Positions 36,945-44,802 of a stretch of DNA of 64,000 nt are shown piece after piece (position 1 is the first letter of the stretch; each line of letters starts with the position of its first letter). Below the pieces are notes generated by a model, which made no database searches, had not been told where the DNA came from, and was given only the letters and a program-made list of their open reading frames with translations. Both the position numbers and the translations under genes were made by a program. This DNA is from Robbsia betulipollinis (GTDB taxonomy: Bacteria; Pseudomonadota; Gammaproteobacteria; Burkholderiales; Burkholderiaceae), in the NCBI RefSeq assembly GCF_026624755.1, contig NZ_JAPMXC010000006.1:295859-359858 (forward strand), in the 5' to 3' direction.

Positions 36945-37838
36945 TCAAAGGCTGTCCAGGTGCAGTTCCGCGACCAAGCCGCTTTTGACGAAGAAGTTCG
37001 CGCTTCTCTTGAACCACAACGCATGCATTTTCTTGCGGGCAGGATGACTTCGCAACGCGTTTCGCAAGGCGTTGCCGCTCGCGAAACCAAGGGGCCGAAC
37101 CACCGCCGAATCCTCATAGACCAGCGGGTTGTACATCAGGCTGATGAAGTAGCGAAACATTTTCACGACGGTTCTGGAAACATCCGCCTTCGTTTCCTCG
37201 GGATCGCTGCTGAGCGCAATGGCATCCGCGTAAAGGCGTGGAACGACCTCGCGTCCGAAAGAGACATGTCGCGATTCGTCGAGATGATGCTGATAGTTCA
37301 CTTGTTTCAATATGTCGATGATGCCGTCGGACGTACCCACCTTGTGGTTGTAGTAGTCCACGAACTCCTCGAAGATAAGCGTGCTGACGAACATGTACAG
37401 ATCGCGGAGGTTTTCGTCGTCGGTGTTGCCCGATCCAGGAAGGTGTGTCGATGGATAGATCTTTCCGGCATAGTCGAGGCATGCCTTGGCGAAATACCAC
37501 ATGTGGAAATTTTCCTCGCCGATGAAGATGTGCAGATATTCCGAGATGTCCTGGTACTTTTTTTCGTAAATGCAGCTGCTTGCGAAAGCGAGTACGCCCT
37601 TGATGCCGTGAACGTTGAGGCTGAAAAAATTGACGGCTTCCCATTTGCTGAGCGAGCGTGCTTGTTGCGGGGAAAGCTGATCCTGGTATTCCGTTCCATA
37701 CGTGGTCAGCAGGTCGTCGCTGCACCACGGCTGGTCGTCGGCGATGCGCGGCGGCCATGCGAAGCGCTCGTAGGGGTCATGCGATTGCCCTTTGGACAGG
37801 TGCATGAGGCGCGATATCCTGCCTTGATCGATTTCCAT
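36945..37838 (-). CDS. AurF-like diiron N-oxygenase
   Basis: A 297-residue ferritin-like protein of the p-aminobenzoate N-oxygenase (AurF) family. All expected diiron ligands can be placed: E67 (KWEAVNFF), E109 and H112 (GEENFHMW), E158 (FEEFVDYYN), and H184, E188, H191 (HHLDESRH). The H-x3-E-x2-H set has the same spacing as in AurF. AurF enzymes oxidise aromatic or aliphatic amines to hydroxylamines or nitro groups. Here the substrate is likely an aminoacyl thioester on the neighbouring carrier protein. It begins 5 bp after the carrier gene stop, suggesting tight coupling. Confidence 0.9.
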   Translation of the reverse strand: MEIDQGRISRLMHLSKGQSHDPYERFAWPPRIADDQPWCSDDLLTTYGTEYQDQLSPQQARSLSKWEAVNFFSLNVHGIKGVLAFASSCIYEKKYQDISEYLHIFIGEENFHMWYFAKACLDYAGKIYPSTHLPGSGNTDDENLRDLYMFVSTLIFEEFVDYYNHKVGTSDGIIDILKQVNYQHHLDESRHVSFGREVVPRLYADAIALSSDPEETKADVSRTVVKMFRYFISLMYNPLVYEDSAVVRPLGFASGNALRNALRSHPARKKMHALWFKRSANFFVKSGLVAELHLDSL

Positions 37839-37843
37839 GGTGG

Positions 37844-38116
37844 CTACCTCACTGCGCTGGACGTGGCATCTTGATGCGTCTGGACAAACGACACCACCGA
37901 ATCGATGGTTCTGAGATCCTCGACTTTCACCGTGGTCGACACGTCATGACCGGCGATTTCTCCGAGAAACATGATGAAGTCGAGAAACTGCATGCTGTCG
38001 AGGATGCGATCCTCGATGAGGTTTTTCCCCTTGATAGATGCCGAATCGGTACCGCGATTGTCATTGAGCCACTTGGTGACTTCGGATTCGATCATTGAGG
38101 CGGAATGCATGGGCAT
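37844..38116 (-). CDS. Stand-alone carrier protein
   Basis: A 90-residue acidic helical protein starting MPMHSASMIESEVTKWLNDN, preceded by GGAG at good spacing. The phosphopantetheine attachment site is Ser41 in EDRILDSMQFLDF. This DS(M) context differs from the DSL of fatty-acid ACP and resembles carrier proteins that partner amino acid:carrier-protein ligases. It is placed between the methyltransferase and the AurF-like enzyme in the same operon, with the ligase and the phosphopantetheinyl transferase downstream. Confidence 0.87.
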   Translation of the reverse strand: MPMHSASMIESEVTKWLNDNRGTDSASIKGKNLIEDRILDSMQFLDFIMFLGEIAGHDVSTTVKVEDLRTIDSVVSFVQTHQDATSSAVR

Positions 38117-38149
38117 ATCAACTCCAAAAGGTAATGAAAGAGATCGCGA

Positions 38150-39142
38150 TCAAGGCTTGCGCGCCGCCAAAAGACAAAAGCCGCTGTTTTCTTCCTTGAG
38201 CACGGCGGGTTTGCCGAACCCTTCATCCGAAATCAACGACTTCATGTCGTCGATGGTCCAACTGCGCCCCCCATCCCAGAGTGCCAACGCTGACAGGTTG
38301 TGCAGCGTGGCGAACTGCGGGGAGCGACGATCTTCGGCGAGAAAGTAGCCCTGGACCAGAAGCGTTCCGCCCGGTCGCAACGCCGCCAACGCCCGCCGCA
38401 GCATCGAATGGCAAACGTCGGAATTTTCCTGATGCAATACGTTGGAAAAGAGCAATGCGTCGGCGTCCGTGCCGAACGTATCCGTGCGGTAATCGGCGAC
38501 ACGCCCGCTGATGCGGTCCTGGAGTTCGTGTCGCGCCACGGTCTGCCGGGTGATCTCGATGACCGGAGCAAGGTCGAGGACGACGGAGGTGACCTCCGGT
38601 CGTTCCCGGCACAATGCGATCGAATACGTTCCGGCGCCGCCTCCCACATCCACGAAATTCACGATAGGCACGTCGTCCAACGCGGCCGCGAACGCCGTGC
38701 CTGAACGCGACGCGAATTCATGCATGCCGAGAATGAAGTCCTGCATGAAGGCGGGATCCTCTCCCAGCCATTTGGCCTGGTTGTCCACTGCCTTTCCGGC
38801 CTTGACCGCACTGGCCAGATCGAGCCACGGCCGTTTCCATCGGTCCATGATCCGGATCCAGTGCACCAGGGACTCGGGGTTGTCTTTGGTCATGAACCGG
38901 TCCGAGCAGACGGTGTTCGCATAGGCGCCGTCGACGCAGTCGAGCAGCTTGGACGCGACCGAACAATCCAGCAGGCGCTCCAACGGCTCGGGGTGACACG
39001 CCAGCGCCACCGCCAGGGCTGCGCACGTTTGTGGCTTGTCCACGAGCAAATCGGGAATGCCGAGTTCGACGAGTGCGTACAGGGGCTGGCCTTCCCAATG
39101 ACCAAAGGCCAATCGGGAAAATGTCATAAAACTCAAATCCAT
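38150..39142 (-). CDS. SAM-dependent O-methyltransferase (dimerising, class of COMT/hydroxyneurosporene type)
   Basis: A 330-residue methyltransferase. The start is the ATG at 39142 (MDLSFMTFSRLAFGHWEG), preceded by AGGAG. The N-terminal half is the helical dimerisation domain (LYALVELGIPDLLVDKPQT). The catalytic domain has SAM motif I FVDVGGGAGTYS at about residues 163-174 and the LALRPGGTLLVQGYFL-type segment later (AALRPGGTLLVQGYF). This family methylates hydroxyl groups on small secondary metabolites. As the first gene of the operon it may modify the N-hydroxyl or carboxylate of the product. A perfect palindrome lies 170 bp upstream. Confidence 0.88.
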   Translation of the reverse strand: MDLSFMTFSRLAFGHWEGQPLYALVELGIPDLLVDKPQTCAALAVALACHPEPLERLLDCSVASKLLDCVDGAYANTVCSDRFMTKDNPESLVHWIRIMDRWKRPWLDLASAVKAGKAVDNQAKWLGEDPAFMQDFILGMHEFASRSGTAFAAALDDVPIVNFVDVGGGAGTYSIALCRERPEVTSVVLDLAPVIEITRQTVARHELQDRISGRVADYRTDTFGTDADALLFSNVLHQENSDVCHSMLRRALAALRPGGTLLVQGYFLAEDRRSPQFATLHNLSALALWDGGRSWTIDDMKSLISDEGFGKPAVLKEENSGFCLLAARKP

Positions 39143-39312
39143 ACGGTCACTCCTGGTCAACGTTGCGACTGGCGTCGAGAAAATGAAGCGCATGCGCACC
39201 GGATCTAAGAAATCCAGCTGCGGGGCAGTTATTCATTTCCATTCAATGGGCAAGGCAAGGCACGGCACGGCACCGCCATCGCGGAATCGGTGGATTCACG
39301 TCGACCGGTCAT

Positions 39313-39333
39313 CAATTCAATAGAATTGAATTG
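39313..39333. promoter_or_regulatory. Perfect 9-3-9 palindrome upstream of the AurF-type operon
   Basis: CAATTCAAT-AGA-ATTGAATTG: two perfect 9-bp arms around a 3-bp centre. It lies 171 bp upstream of the methyltransferase ATG. Its symmetry suggests a dimeric regulator binding site; the regulator is unknown. Confidence 0.6.
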
Positions 39334-39471
39334 GGGAACGCTGTCGGGCAACGGTTCGCCGGAGTGGGCGCCTTATATTCGAAGGGAAGAGGCATGAACC
39401 GAAATTGCGTGTCGGTGCCGTAGCGCCTTTTCCGGATCGATATTGGAATCAATCATGACGGGTCTCCGAGG

Positions 39472-39488
39472 GGTCCATATAATGAACC
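39472..39488. promoter_or_regulatory. IclR-type palindrome, copy 1
   Basis: GGTCCATATAATGAACC fits GGTYCAT-N3-ATGRACC at all 14 defined positions. It lies about 215 bp upstream of the AraC GTG. The same pattern occurs around the IclR gene at 48.7-49.8 kb. Confidence 0.6.
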
Positions 39489-39568
39489 TCATTTATTTAT
39501 CTTTCTTCGAAAACCATTGTAGTGCGATAAAAAAAATATTCAAGCAAGATTTAATTCCAAATAAAATT

Positions 39569-39585
39569 GGACCATATTGTGGACC
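39569..39585. promoter_or_regulatory. IclR-type palindrome, copy 2
   Basis: On the minus strand it reads GGTCCACAATATGGTCC, matching GGTYCAT-N3-ATGRACC at 12 of 14 positions. It is about 97 bp downstream of copy 1 and about 120 bp upstream of the AraC start. Confidence 0.5.
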
Positions 39586-39702
39586 GAAAAACGAGAGTGC
39601 AAGAATATATTCCGTTTGGCGCTGTGATAATGGAGAAAATTGCCGGACGTTCCATTCAGGACACTTGGCCGCCATCAATCAATTCTTTTATAAAATAATC
39701 TC

Positions 39703-40533
39703 GTGAAACCAAAAAAGTTGCGTCATTGCCAAGCCGTGTCGGACGCTGGCGCCTCGATGCATTCCGAGTTGGCGACGACGGCGCACATCGCCGTGCGGCT
39801 TCCCGCGCCGGCCGTCGCAAAAGCGTGTGTTCCCGTTTGGACATACGAATGCGCGGAAGAGGGGGGACGCATCGAAGTCGCCCGTTGGACCGATGACGGT
39901 TCCTTGCCGTTACGGACGCATTTTCACGAGGAAACGCAGGTCACGGTTGTCCTCTCGGGGGTGCGGTCTTTCCATGTCGGTGGCCAGACGCTCGTCGTGA
40001 CCGCGGGACACTATGTCGTGATTCCCGCAGGATGGTCCCACCGGGCGGAAGCATCGTCCGCCTTGATCAGCCGTGGCGTGAACGCGTATCTGCGGGAAGC
40101 GTTGTTGATACGGGAACCTGCCGTGGGATCCCTGGCCCTCATCGAAATGAAGCAGCACAACCTGGACTATCGGGCGATGGCTGAGTCGATTTTGTGCCGG
40201 ACCGGCTCTGGAATGCGCGAGCGCGATATCTTGAAAGCAAGAACGGTAGCGCTGGCGGCAATCAGCTCGTTCGAGAAATTGTCGGACGTTGCCCGTGGAC
40301 AGGGCGTGACGCGTGAGGCATTCAGTCGGCGGGTGGCCGAGTTGCTCGGCATGCCACCGCACCGGTATCGAAGCATCGAGCGGTTGAACCGCGGACGCAG
40401 GCGCCTGAGAGCCGGCGAGGATGTCGCGACGATCGCCGCGGATCTCGCGTTCGCCGATCAAAGTCATTTCACTCGCCTCTTCCGCGCGACGTTCGGCACG
40501 ACGCCGGGACGGTATCAAAAAGGGTTCGCGTGA
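39703..40533 (+). CDS. AraC-family transcriptional regulator (cupin + HTH)
   Basis: A 276-residue regulator read from a GTG at 39703; the ATG at 39757 is an alternative, and neither has a strong ribosome binding site. The N-terminal half is a cupin-type sensor (LRTHFHEETQVTVVLSGVRSF then HYVVIPAGWSHRAEAS). The C-terminal half has two HTHs: KLSDVARGQGVTREAFSRRV and EDVATIAADLAFADQSHFTR, ending LFRATFGTTPGRYQKG as usual. It is divergent from the AurF-type operon and 73 bp upstream of the exporter gene, so it probably controls one or both. Confidence 0.87.
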   Translation: MKPKKLRHCQAVSDAGASMHSELATTAHIAVRLPAPAVAKACVPVWTYECAEEGGRIEVARWTDDGSLPLRTHFHEETQVTVVLSGVRSFHVGGQTLVVTAGHYVVIPAGWSHRAEASSALISRGVNAYLREALLIREPAVGSLALIEMKQHNLDYRAMAESILCRTGSGMRERDILKARTVALAAISSFEKLSDVARGQGVTREAFSRRVAELLGMPPHRYRSIERLNRGRRRLRAGEDVATIAADLAFADQSHFTRLFRATFGTTPGRYQKGFA

Positions 40534-40606
40534 TCACATTTGTTCAAGACGACAGGATGATCGGCCCGTAATATCGTCGCTCCTGCGTGCGATCGGAGAG
40601 TTAAAG

Positions 40607-41371
40607 ATGGATTGGCGAGCTTTTCTTTTGTTGGCCGGCGCCGGTGTTCTTGGCGGCATCATCAACGCGCTCGCCGGTGGCGCGACCTTGATCACCTTTC
40701 CGGTCATGCTAGCGGTGGGCCTTCCTCCGGTCATCGCGAATGCCTCCAATGCTGTCGCCATCGCGCCAGGACACTTGCTGGCGACACTGGCAGACCGACG
40801 GAAACTGCCTCGGTTCGGAATGCGCCTGGTGTGGCTGGGTTTGGCCGCCGGCCTTGGCGGCGCGGCAGGTGCCATTATCCTGCTCGCGCTTCCGCCACGA
40901 CTGTTCATACTGCCGGTCCCCGCATTGATCGCATTTGCCACGCTGCTGTTCGCGTTCGCGCCGTCCATTCAGGCATGGAGTCGGCGTAGTCCGCGTGGAC
41001 TCGTTTCGTCCAGCGACACGCGTGGAGGATTGTTGATCGCCGTCGCCTCGGTGTATGGCGGATTTTTTGGAGCGGGCCTGGGGGTGATATTGACGGCGGT
41101 CGTCTCGATCACCGACCCGGGAGATATCCGCACGATCAAGGTGCTGAAGAACCTGCTCGCGTCGTTCGTCAGCATCGCCGCCATCATCATTTTCGTCGCA
41201 AAGGGGATGGTGCAATGGCGGGAGACCATCTACATGCTCATAGGAGCCCTGCTCGGCGGCTATCTCGGTGGACATCTGATCCGCGTGCTGCCCGCGGTCG
41301 TGGTGCGCTGGTTCGTCCTCGTGGCAGGCACGGTGATGACGGCAATCTATGCGGCGCAGTACTGGTTCTAA
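40607..41371 (+). CDS. TauE/SafE-family membrane permease
   Basis: A 254-residue inner membrane protein with about eight hydrophobic helices. The start is the ATG at 40607 (MDWRAFLLLAGAGVLGGIIN), preceded by GGAGAG. The family repeats are visible: GGIINALAGGATLITFP in the first half and YGGFFGAGLGVILTAVVS in the second. Members export sulfite or small organosulfur/organic anions. It directly follows the AraC gene. Given the neighbouring biosynthetic operon it could export the product, although export of an anion linked to the catabolic genes is also possible. Confidence 0.87.
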   Translation: MDWRAFLLLAGAGVLGGIINALAGGATLITFPVMLAVGLPPVIANASNAVAIAPGHLLATLADRRKLPRFGMRLVWLGLAAGLGGAAGAIILLALPPRLFILPVPALIAFATLLFAFAPSIQAWSRRSPRGLVSSSDTRGGLLIAVASVYGGFFGAGLGVILTAVVSITDPGDIRTIKVLKNLLASFVSIAAIIIFVAKGMVQWRETIYMLIGALLGGYLGGHLIRVLPAVVVRWFVLVAGTVMTAIYAAQYWF

Positions 41372-41428
41372 GCCCGGCGCGGTAAGTCCGGCAGCGTTCG
41401 CGACGCCTTCGCGGCGGGTACCTTGGCG

Positions 41429-41824
41429 TCATGCCGGCAGCCATTCCTGGATGGACGCCTCGATGGTGATGAAGGAAAGGTTCGCGCCTTTCTTGAAGCG
41501 CCCGGCGAAAAGATCGCCGTTCGTGTCCGCGACGATGCCACTGAGGTGGGATGTGGGAAGACCGCCGACCACGTTCACCTCGCCGAATACATTCAATATT
41601 TCCACGCCCGGTCCGGCGACACACTGCTCCCGGACCGAGAGCGCGTCGCCGCGAAGCAGGGTCGCGGCAGTCAGGCTGCCCACCACGCCGCGGACGACCG
41701 CACGCTGGATGTCGTGCTCGACGCACATGGCCTCGATCGACTCGATCAAGTCCTCGTTGGGCTTCAAACGCGCCACGATCAGCCGGCCATACACCCCTGA
41801 TTCAATACTGACGTCGATTGTCAT
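41429..41824 (-). CDS. PPC/DUF296-domain protein (short)
   Basis: A 131-residue protein starting MTIDVSIESGVYGRLIVARL. The order RLKPNEDLIESIEAMCVEHD, then GVVGSLTAATLL, GPGVEILNVFGEV and SHLSGIVADTNGDLFAGRF matches the PPC (plants and prokaryotes conserved, DUF296) trimer-forming domain. The cluster of metal-binding histidines seen in some bacterial members is mostly lacking. It lies 10 bp downstream of a second PPC gene, forming a two-gene unit. Bacterial members have no established function. Confidence 0.75.
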   Translation of the reverse strand: MTIDVSIESGVYGRLIVARLKPNEDLIESIEAMCVEHDIQRAVVRGVVGSLTAATLLRGDALSVREQCVAGPGVEILNVFGEVNVVGGLPTSHLSGIVADTNGDLFAGRFKKGANLSFITIEASIQEWLPA

Positions 41825-41834
41825 TCCCGTTCCC

Positions 41835-42389
41835 CTAGTTCCTGTGAACCGGCGTCAGTAAATCGAAACGCGTTTCGTCGTCCGGCGAGATCACGTACTC
41901 GATATCATCGAAAAGACATACGCGAACGACGAGGCCATCCAGCCCGGCGACGCAGGCATCAAGCGCGATGTGCCCGCCATGTTGTTTCCCCGCCGCGTCG
42001 ATGAAGCCGCCGTGGCAGTGGAGGATCTGCGCGCCGTCCGGCTTGCGTCCAAGGGTGACCGCCGCCGTGACCAGCGTCAGTTCGCCGTCGCACTTGATTG
42101 GCGAGCCATAGCCAAAAGGCGCGTCGCCCGCGGTCGCGACGATCACGTGGTACTGGAGCGAACTGAGCGACCCCGCCGCGACACGGCCGCAGCCGCTGAC
42201 CGTGCCCCGGGGGGACAGCGCCTGCCGCAGCGCCGCGCCGACATTGGCGTGCGCGGGTACGACGATGCGCAGTTCGGCCCCGCGCGGCATCGATTCGCTG
42301 TCGATCAAACGCGGCCAGGTCGGGGTGCCTGGATGAACGAAGTAAGCGGGACGCCGCGCAGCTTGTGGGAAGGACATGAGCGTTTCCAT
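41835..42389 (-). CDS. PPC/DUF296-domain protein (long, with His-rich metal site)
   Basis: A 184-residue protein; the start used is the ATG at 42389 (METLMSFPQAARRPAYFVHP), with another ATG 4 codons later. The PPC-like core includes GYGSPIKCDGELTLVTAAVT, ILHCHGGFIDAAGKQHGGHI and VAGLDGLVVRVCLFDDIEYV. HCH and HGGH supply the histidines that bind metal in bacterial PPC proteins. It is the first gene of the PPC pair, downstream of the LysR gene. Function is unknown. Confidence 0.72.
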   Translation of the reverse strand: METLMSFPQAARRPAYFVHPGTPTWPRLIDSESMPRGAELRIVVPAHANVGAALRQALSPRGTVSGCGRVAAGSLSSLQYHVIVATAGDAPFGYGSPIKCDGELTLVTAAVTLGRKPDGAQILHCHGGFIDAAGKQHGGHIALDACVAGLDGLVVRVCLFDDIEYVISPDDETRFDLLTPVHRN

Positions 42390-42504
42390 TGAGGGGATCG
42401 TCGAACTCTTCGGATTACGCAAGATAAATGCCACTTCGCATGGCTGCCCGACGCGCCTGCGCCACGGGGTTTGCGCACGCCAATGGGGCGCGGCATGCGA
42501 CACG

Positions 42505-42548
42505 GCGTGCGACACCTGAGCGCGACAAATGCGACAGGTGTCGCACGC
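42505..42548. promoter_or_regulatory. 14-bp perfect inverted repeat amid GCGACA repeats
   Basis: GCGTGCGACACCTG (42505-42518) and CAGGTGTCGCACGC (42535-42548) are perfect complements with a 16-nt spacer. The same GCGACA word recurs several times in both orientations between about 42495 and 42562. The element lies just after the LysR stop and 116 bp before the PPC pair, without a T-run, so an operator fits better than a terminator. Confidence 0.55.
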
Positions 42549-42562
42549 CGCGTTGCGACACT

Positions 42563-43453
42563 TCAGGCGTTGATCCGGGGCCACATCCGTTCGGCGCTTT
42601 GCGAGAAAGTGTCGATGCAGGCGTTGCGGTTGTCGCGCGACCATACGAGGGCGACTTCGACGATGGGCGTCGAGTCGAGCGGTTTGAATACGACATGCGC
42701 CGGCCGTGCGGTCTGAATGGACCGGTGCACGAGCGCGACGCCCAGATGCTGCCCGACGAGGCTGACGATGGTCTGCTGGAAATTGGTTTCGAGTCTGATC
42801 CTGGGCGTGAAGCCGGAACGCTTGCAGTGTCCGACGATCGTATCGTAAATATAAGGAGACGCGCCGCGTGGCGAAATCAGGAAGCCTTCGTGCCGCAAGT
42901 CTTCCACATTGATTGATTTTCGCGAAGCGAGCGCGTGGCCGGCCGGAAGCGCCGCCACCAGGGGTTCCCGATACACCGTACGCACGACCAGACCGTCACT
43001 GTTTTCCGGCGGATACATGATCGCGACGTCGGTCCTGCCGTTGCGGATGTCGTCGATCAGCAGCGTCGGTATGGATTCGCTCAGCTTCAGTTCGACATCG
43101 GGAAAGTTCGACGTGTAGGCGCGCGTGAGGCTCGGCACGACGCTGTAGGCCGCCGCGAACATGAAGCCGACCGACAGGGTGCCGGGGCTGCCTGCGCCCG
43201 CCGCGAGGGCATTGCGCCGGGCGCGCTCTACCGCGGCGAGTATGTCGGTGGAATCGATGAGAAACTGTTTGCCGGCCAGGGATAACTGAACGTTCCTCGT
43301 AGAGCGGTTGAAGAGCTGAACCCCCAGTTCGTCCTCGAGCAACGCGATCTGACGCGATAGCGGGGGTTGCGATATATGCAGTTTCGCCGCGGCGCGCCCG
43401 AAGTGCAGCGTGTTCGCCAAGGTCACGAAATATTGGAGATGGCGCAACTCCAT
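42563..43453 (-). CDS. LysR-family transcriptional regulator
   Basis: A 296-residue regulator starting MELRHLQYFVTLANTLHFGR. The winged HTH occupies residues 1-60 with AAAKLHISQPPLSRQIALLE. The effector-binding domain begins near GTLSVGFMFAAAYSVVPSL. It is transcribed toward the PPC pair and divergent from the sigma-54 regulator. The target could be the PPC genes through the 42505-42548 element, or the divergent gene. The N-terminal part resembles CatR/BenM-type regulators of aromatic-acid catabolism, but this is too weak to name an inducer. Confidence 0.9.
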   Translation of the reverse strand: MELRHLQYFVTLANTLHFGRAAAKLHISQPPLSRQIALLEDELGVQLFNRSTRNVQLSLAGKQFLIDSTDILAAVERARRNALAAGAGSPGTLSVGFMFAAAYSVVPSLTRAYTSNFPDVELKLSESIPTLLIDDIRNGRTDVAIMYPPENSDGLVVRTVYREPLVAALPAGHALASRKSINVEDLRHEGFLISPRGASPYIYDTIVGHCKRSGFTPRIRLETNFQQTIVSLVGQHLGVALVHRSIQTARPAHVVFKPLDSTPIVEVALVWSRDNRNACIDTFSQSAERMWPRINA

Positions 43454-43639
43454 ATTGATACCTTGAGGGTATAAGTCGTTGCGCTATTTTATATTGGAAA
43501 AGATCAATCCACACTATTAGTCTCGTATTTGCGGCAAAGCGCAGAGAATCGCCACAAGCGATTCCCAGCGTCCACAGCACGATGGCGAATCCCTCGGTTA
43601 CTCGCGTGCGCCGCCACAACCAAAAGATTGGAGACGAAC

Positions 43640-44713
43640 ATGACCGCCCACAAAGCAGTCGGTGCCGATGGCCAAGACGACGCCCGCTTCTATCCCGATA
43701 TAGACGAGCTGGGGAATGACGACCCATCTTGCAAAGCGCTGATCGAGCGTGCAAAACGGCTGATCGATCGCAGACTGCCAGTGTTGATTCTCGGGGAGTC
43801 CGGCACGGGAAAGGAGTGTCTGGCGCGCGCCCTGCATGCCTACAGCCAGCGGCGGAACGCAGCTCTGGTCACCTTGAATTGCGCGGCGATTCCCGAAAAC
43901 CTAATTGAAAGCGAACTTTACGGTTACGCACGCGGCGCTTTCTCGGGCGCATTGTCCGCGGGCATGAAAGGCCGGCTGATGCAGGCGCACAAGGGCACGC
44001 TTTTTCTAGACGAGATCGGCGACATGCCCGCTTCGCAGCAGATGCGTTTCCTACGGGTGCTATCGGAAAAAGAAGTGGCACCGCTGGGTGCATCGGCGCC
44101 GGTTCGGGTGGACTTTCAGCTTATCTGCGCGACTCATCAAGACCTGTTCGCCCGTGTGGAAGGCGGGACGTTTCGCGAAGATCTCTATTACCGCATTGCG
44201 GTGGGCATCGTCAGCTTGCCGCCTCTGCGCGAGCGCGGCGACCGCGCCTTACTCATCAACAAGATACTTGGCGAGGAACTTGGCGCGGCCGCCGCTACTG
44301 TCGCGCTTGCTGATAACGTGGTCGATCTTCTCATGACGCATCGATGGCCTGGCAATGTGCGGCAGTTATCGGCCGCCTTGCGCTATGCCTGCGCGGTCCG
44401 AACGGGAGATCGCATCGAGGTAGGTGACCTGCCGCTGGACCTGCTCACAATGCGCAGCAGCGGCAGGCATGAACAGCCGCGGGTCGTCGAGGCGACGCAG
44501 ATCGTCACCCGAAACCGCCATCAGGAACGGGAACGCATAATGGCGGCGCTGGTCGAGCGCCGCTGGAATATCTCGGCCGCGGCGCGGGATCTGGGCGTGT
44601 GCCGCGCGTCGGTATATAGGAAGCTCAAGGAACTGCGCATTCCGCACGTGCGCGATGGCATCGCGGGGCAGGCCGATGAGCCTGCTCCCATGCATCTTGC
44701 CGCGGTGGCCTGA
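43640..44713 (+). CDS. Sigma-54-dependent activator without a sensory domain
   Basis: A 357-residue bacterial enhancer-binding protein. The start is the ATG at 43640, preceded by GGAG. The AAA+ domain begins almost at once: Walker A GESGTGKE (residues 52-59), the sigma-54 contact loop as GAFSGA (99-104, instead of the usual GAFTGA), Walker B TLFLDEIGD (around 120-128) and the arginine fingers in REDLYYRIAVG. A Fis-type HTH is at the C-terminus (RRWNISAAARDLGVCRASVYRKL). The AAA+ sequence resembles AcoR-type activators, but the N-terminal GAF region is missing, and only 187 bp separate it from the LysR gene. Confidence 0.87.
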   Translation: MTAHKAVGADGQDDARFYPDIDELGNDDPSCKALIERAKRLIDRRLPVLILGESGTGKECLARALHAYSQRRNAALVTLNCAAIPENLIESELYGYARGAFSGALSAGMKGRLMQAHKGTLFLDEIGDMPASQQMRFLRVLSEKEVAPLGASAPVRVDFQLICATHQDLFARVEGGTFREDLYYRIAVGIVSLPPLRERGDRALLINKILGEELGAAAATVALADNVVDLLMTHRWPGNVRQLSAALRYACAVRTGDRIEVGDLPLDLLTMRSSGRHEQPRVVEATQIVTRNRHQERERIMAALVERRWNISAAARDLGVCRASVYRKLKELRIPHVRDGIAGQADEPAPMHLAAVA

Positions 44714-44730
44714 TCGGCCCCTGAAGATAC

Positions 44731-44769
44731 GCGAGGAGGCAGACACACCTATGCGCGTGGTCTCCTCGC
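44731..44769. terminator. Possible bidirectional hairpin between convergent genes
   Basis: GCGAGGAG (44731-44738) and CTCCTCGC (44762-44769) form perfect 8-bp arms around a 23-nt loop, midway between the sigma-54 activator and the SDR gene. No T-run is evident. Confidence 0.35.
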
Positions 44770-44802
44770 CGCGTTTGGTGACGGGCAAGGAGGGGCGCGC
44801 GA

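Larger units (their letters stand above)
39143..39702. other. Divergent intergenic region of the AurF-type operon
   Basis: About 560 bp between the operon (minus) and the AraC gene (plus). It holds a short GGCAA/GGCAC tandem patch (39248-39272), the palindrome at 39313-39333, and two IclR-type palindromes at 39472 and 39569. The 39480-39700 part is very AT-rich. An 87-codon frame there lacks any protein-like features and overlaps the operator-like sites, so I treat it as non-coding. Confidence 0.6.

Noticed and set aside
39443..39706. 87-codon frame upstream of the AraC gene
   Set aside because: AT-rich, no motif, overlaps two palindromic operator-like sites; best seen as promoter DNA.
42996..43754. 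252-codon minus frame overlapping LysR and the sigma-54 gene
   Set aside because: A shadow of two well-supported genes in other frames, with Arg-rich composition.
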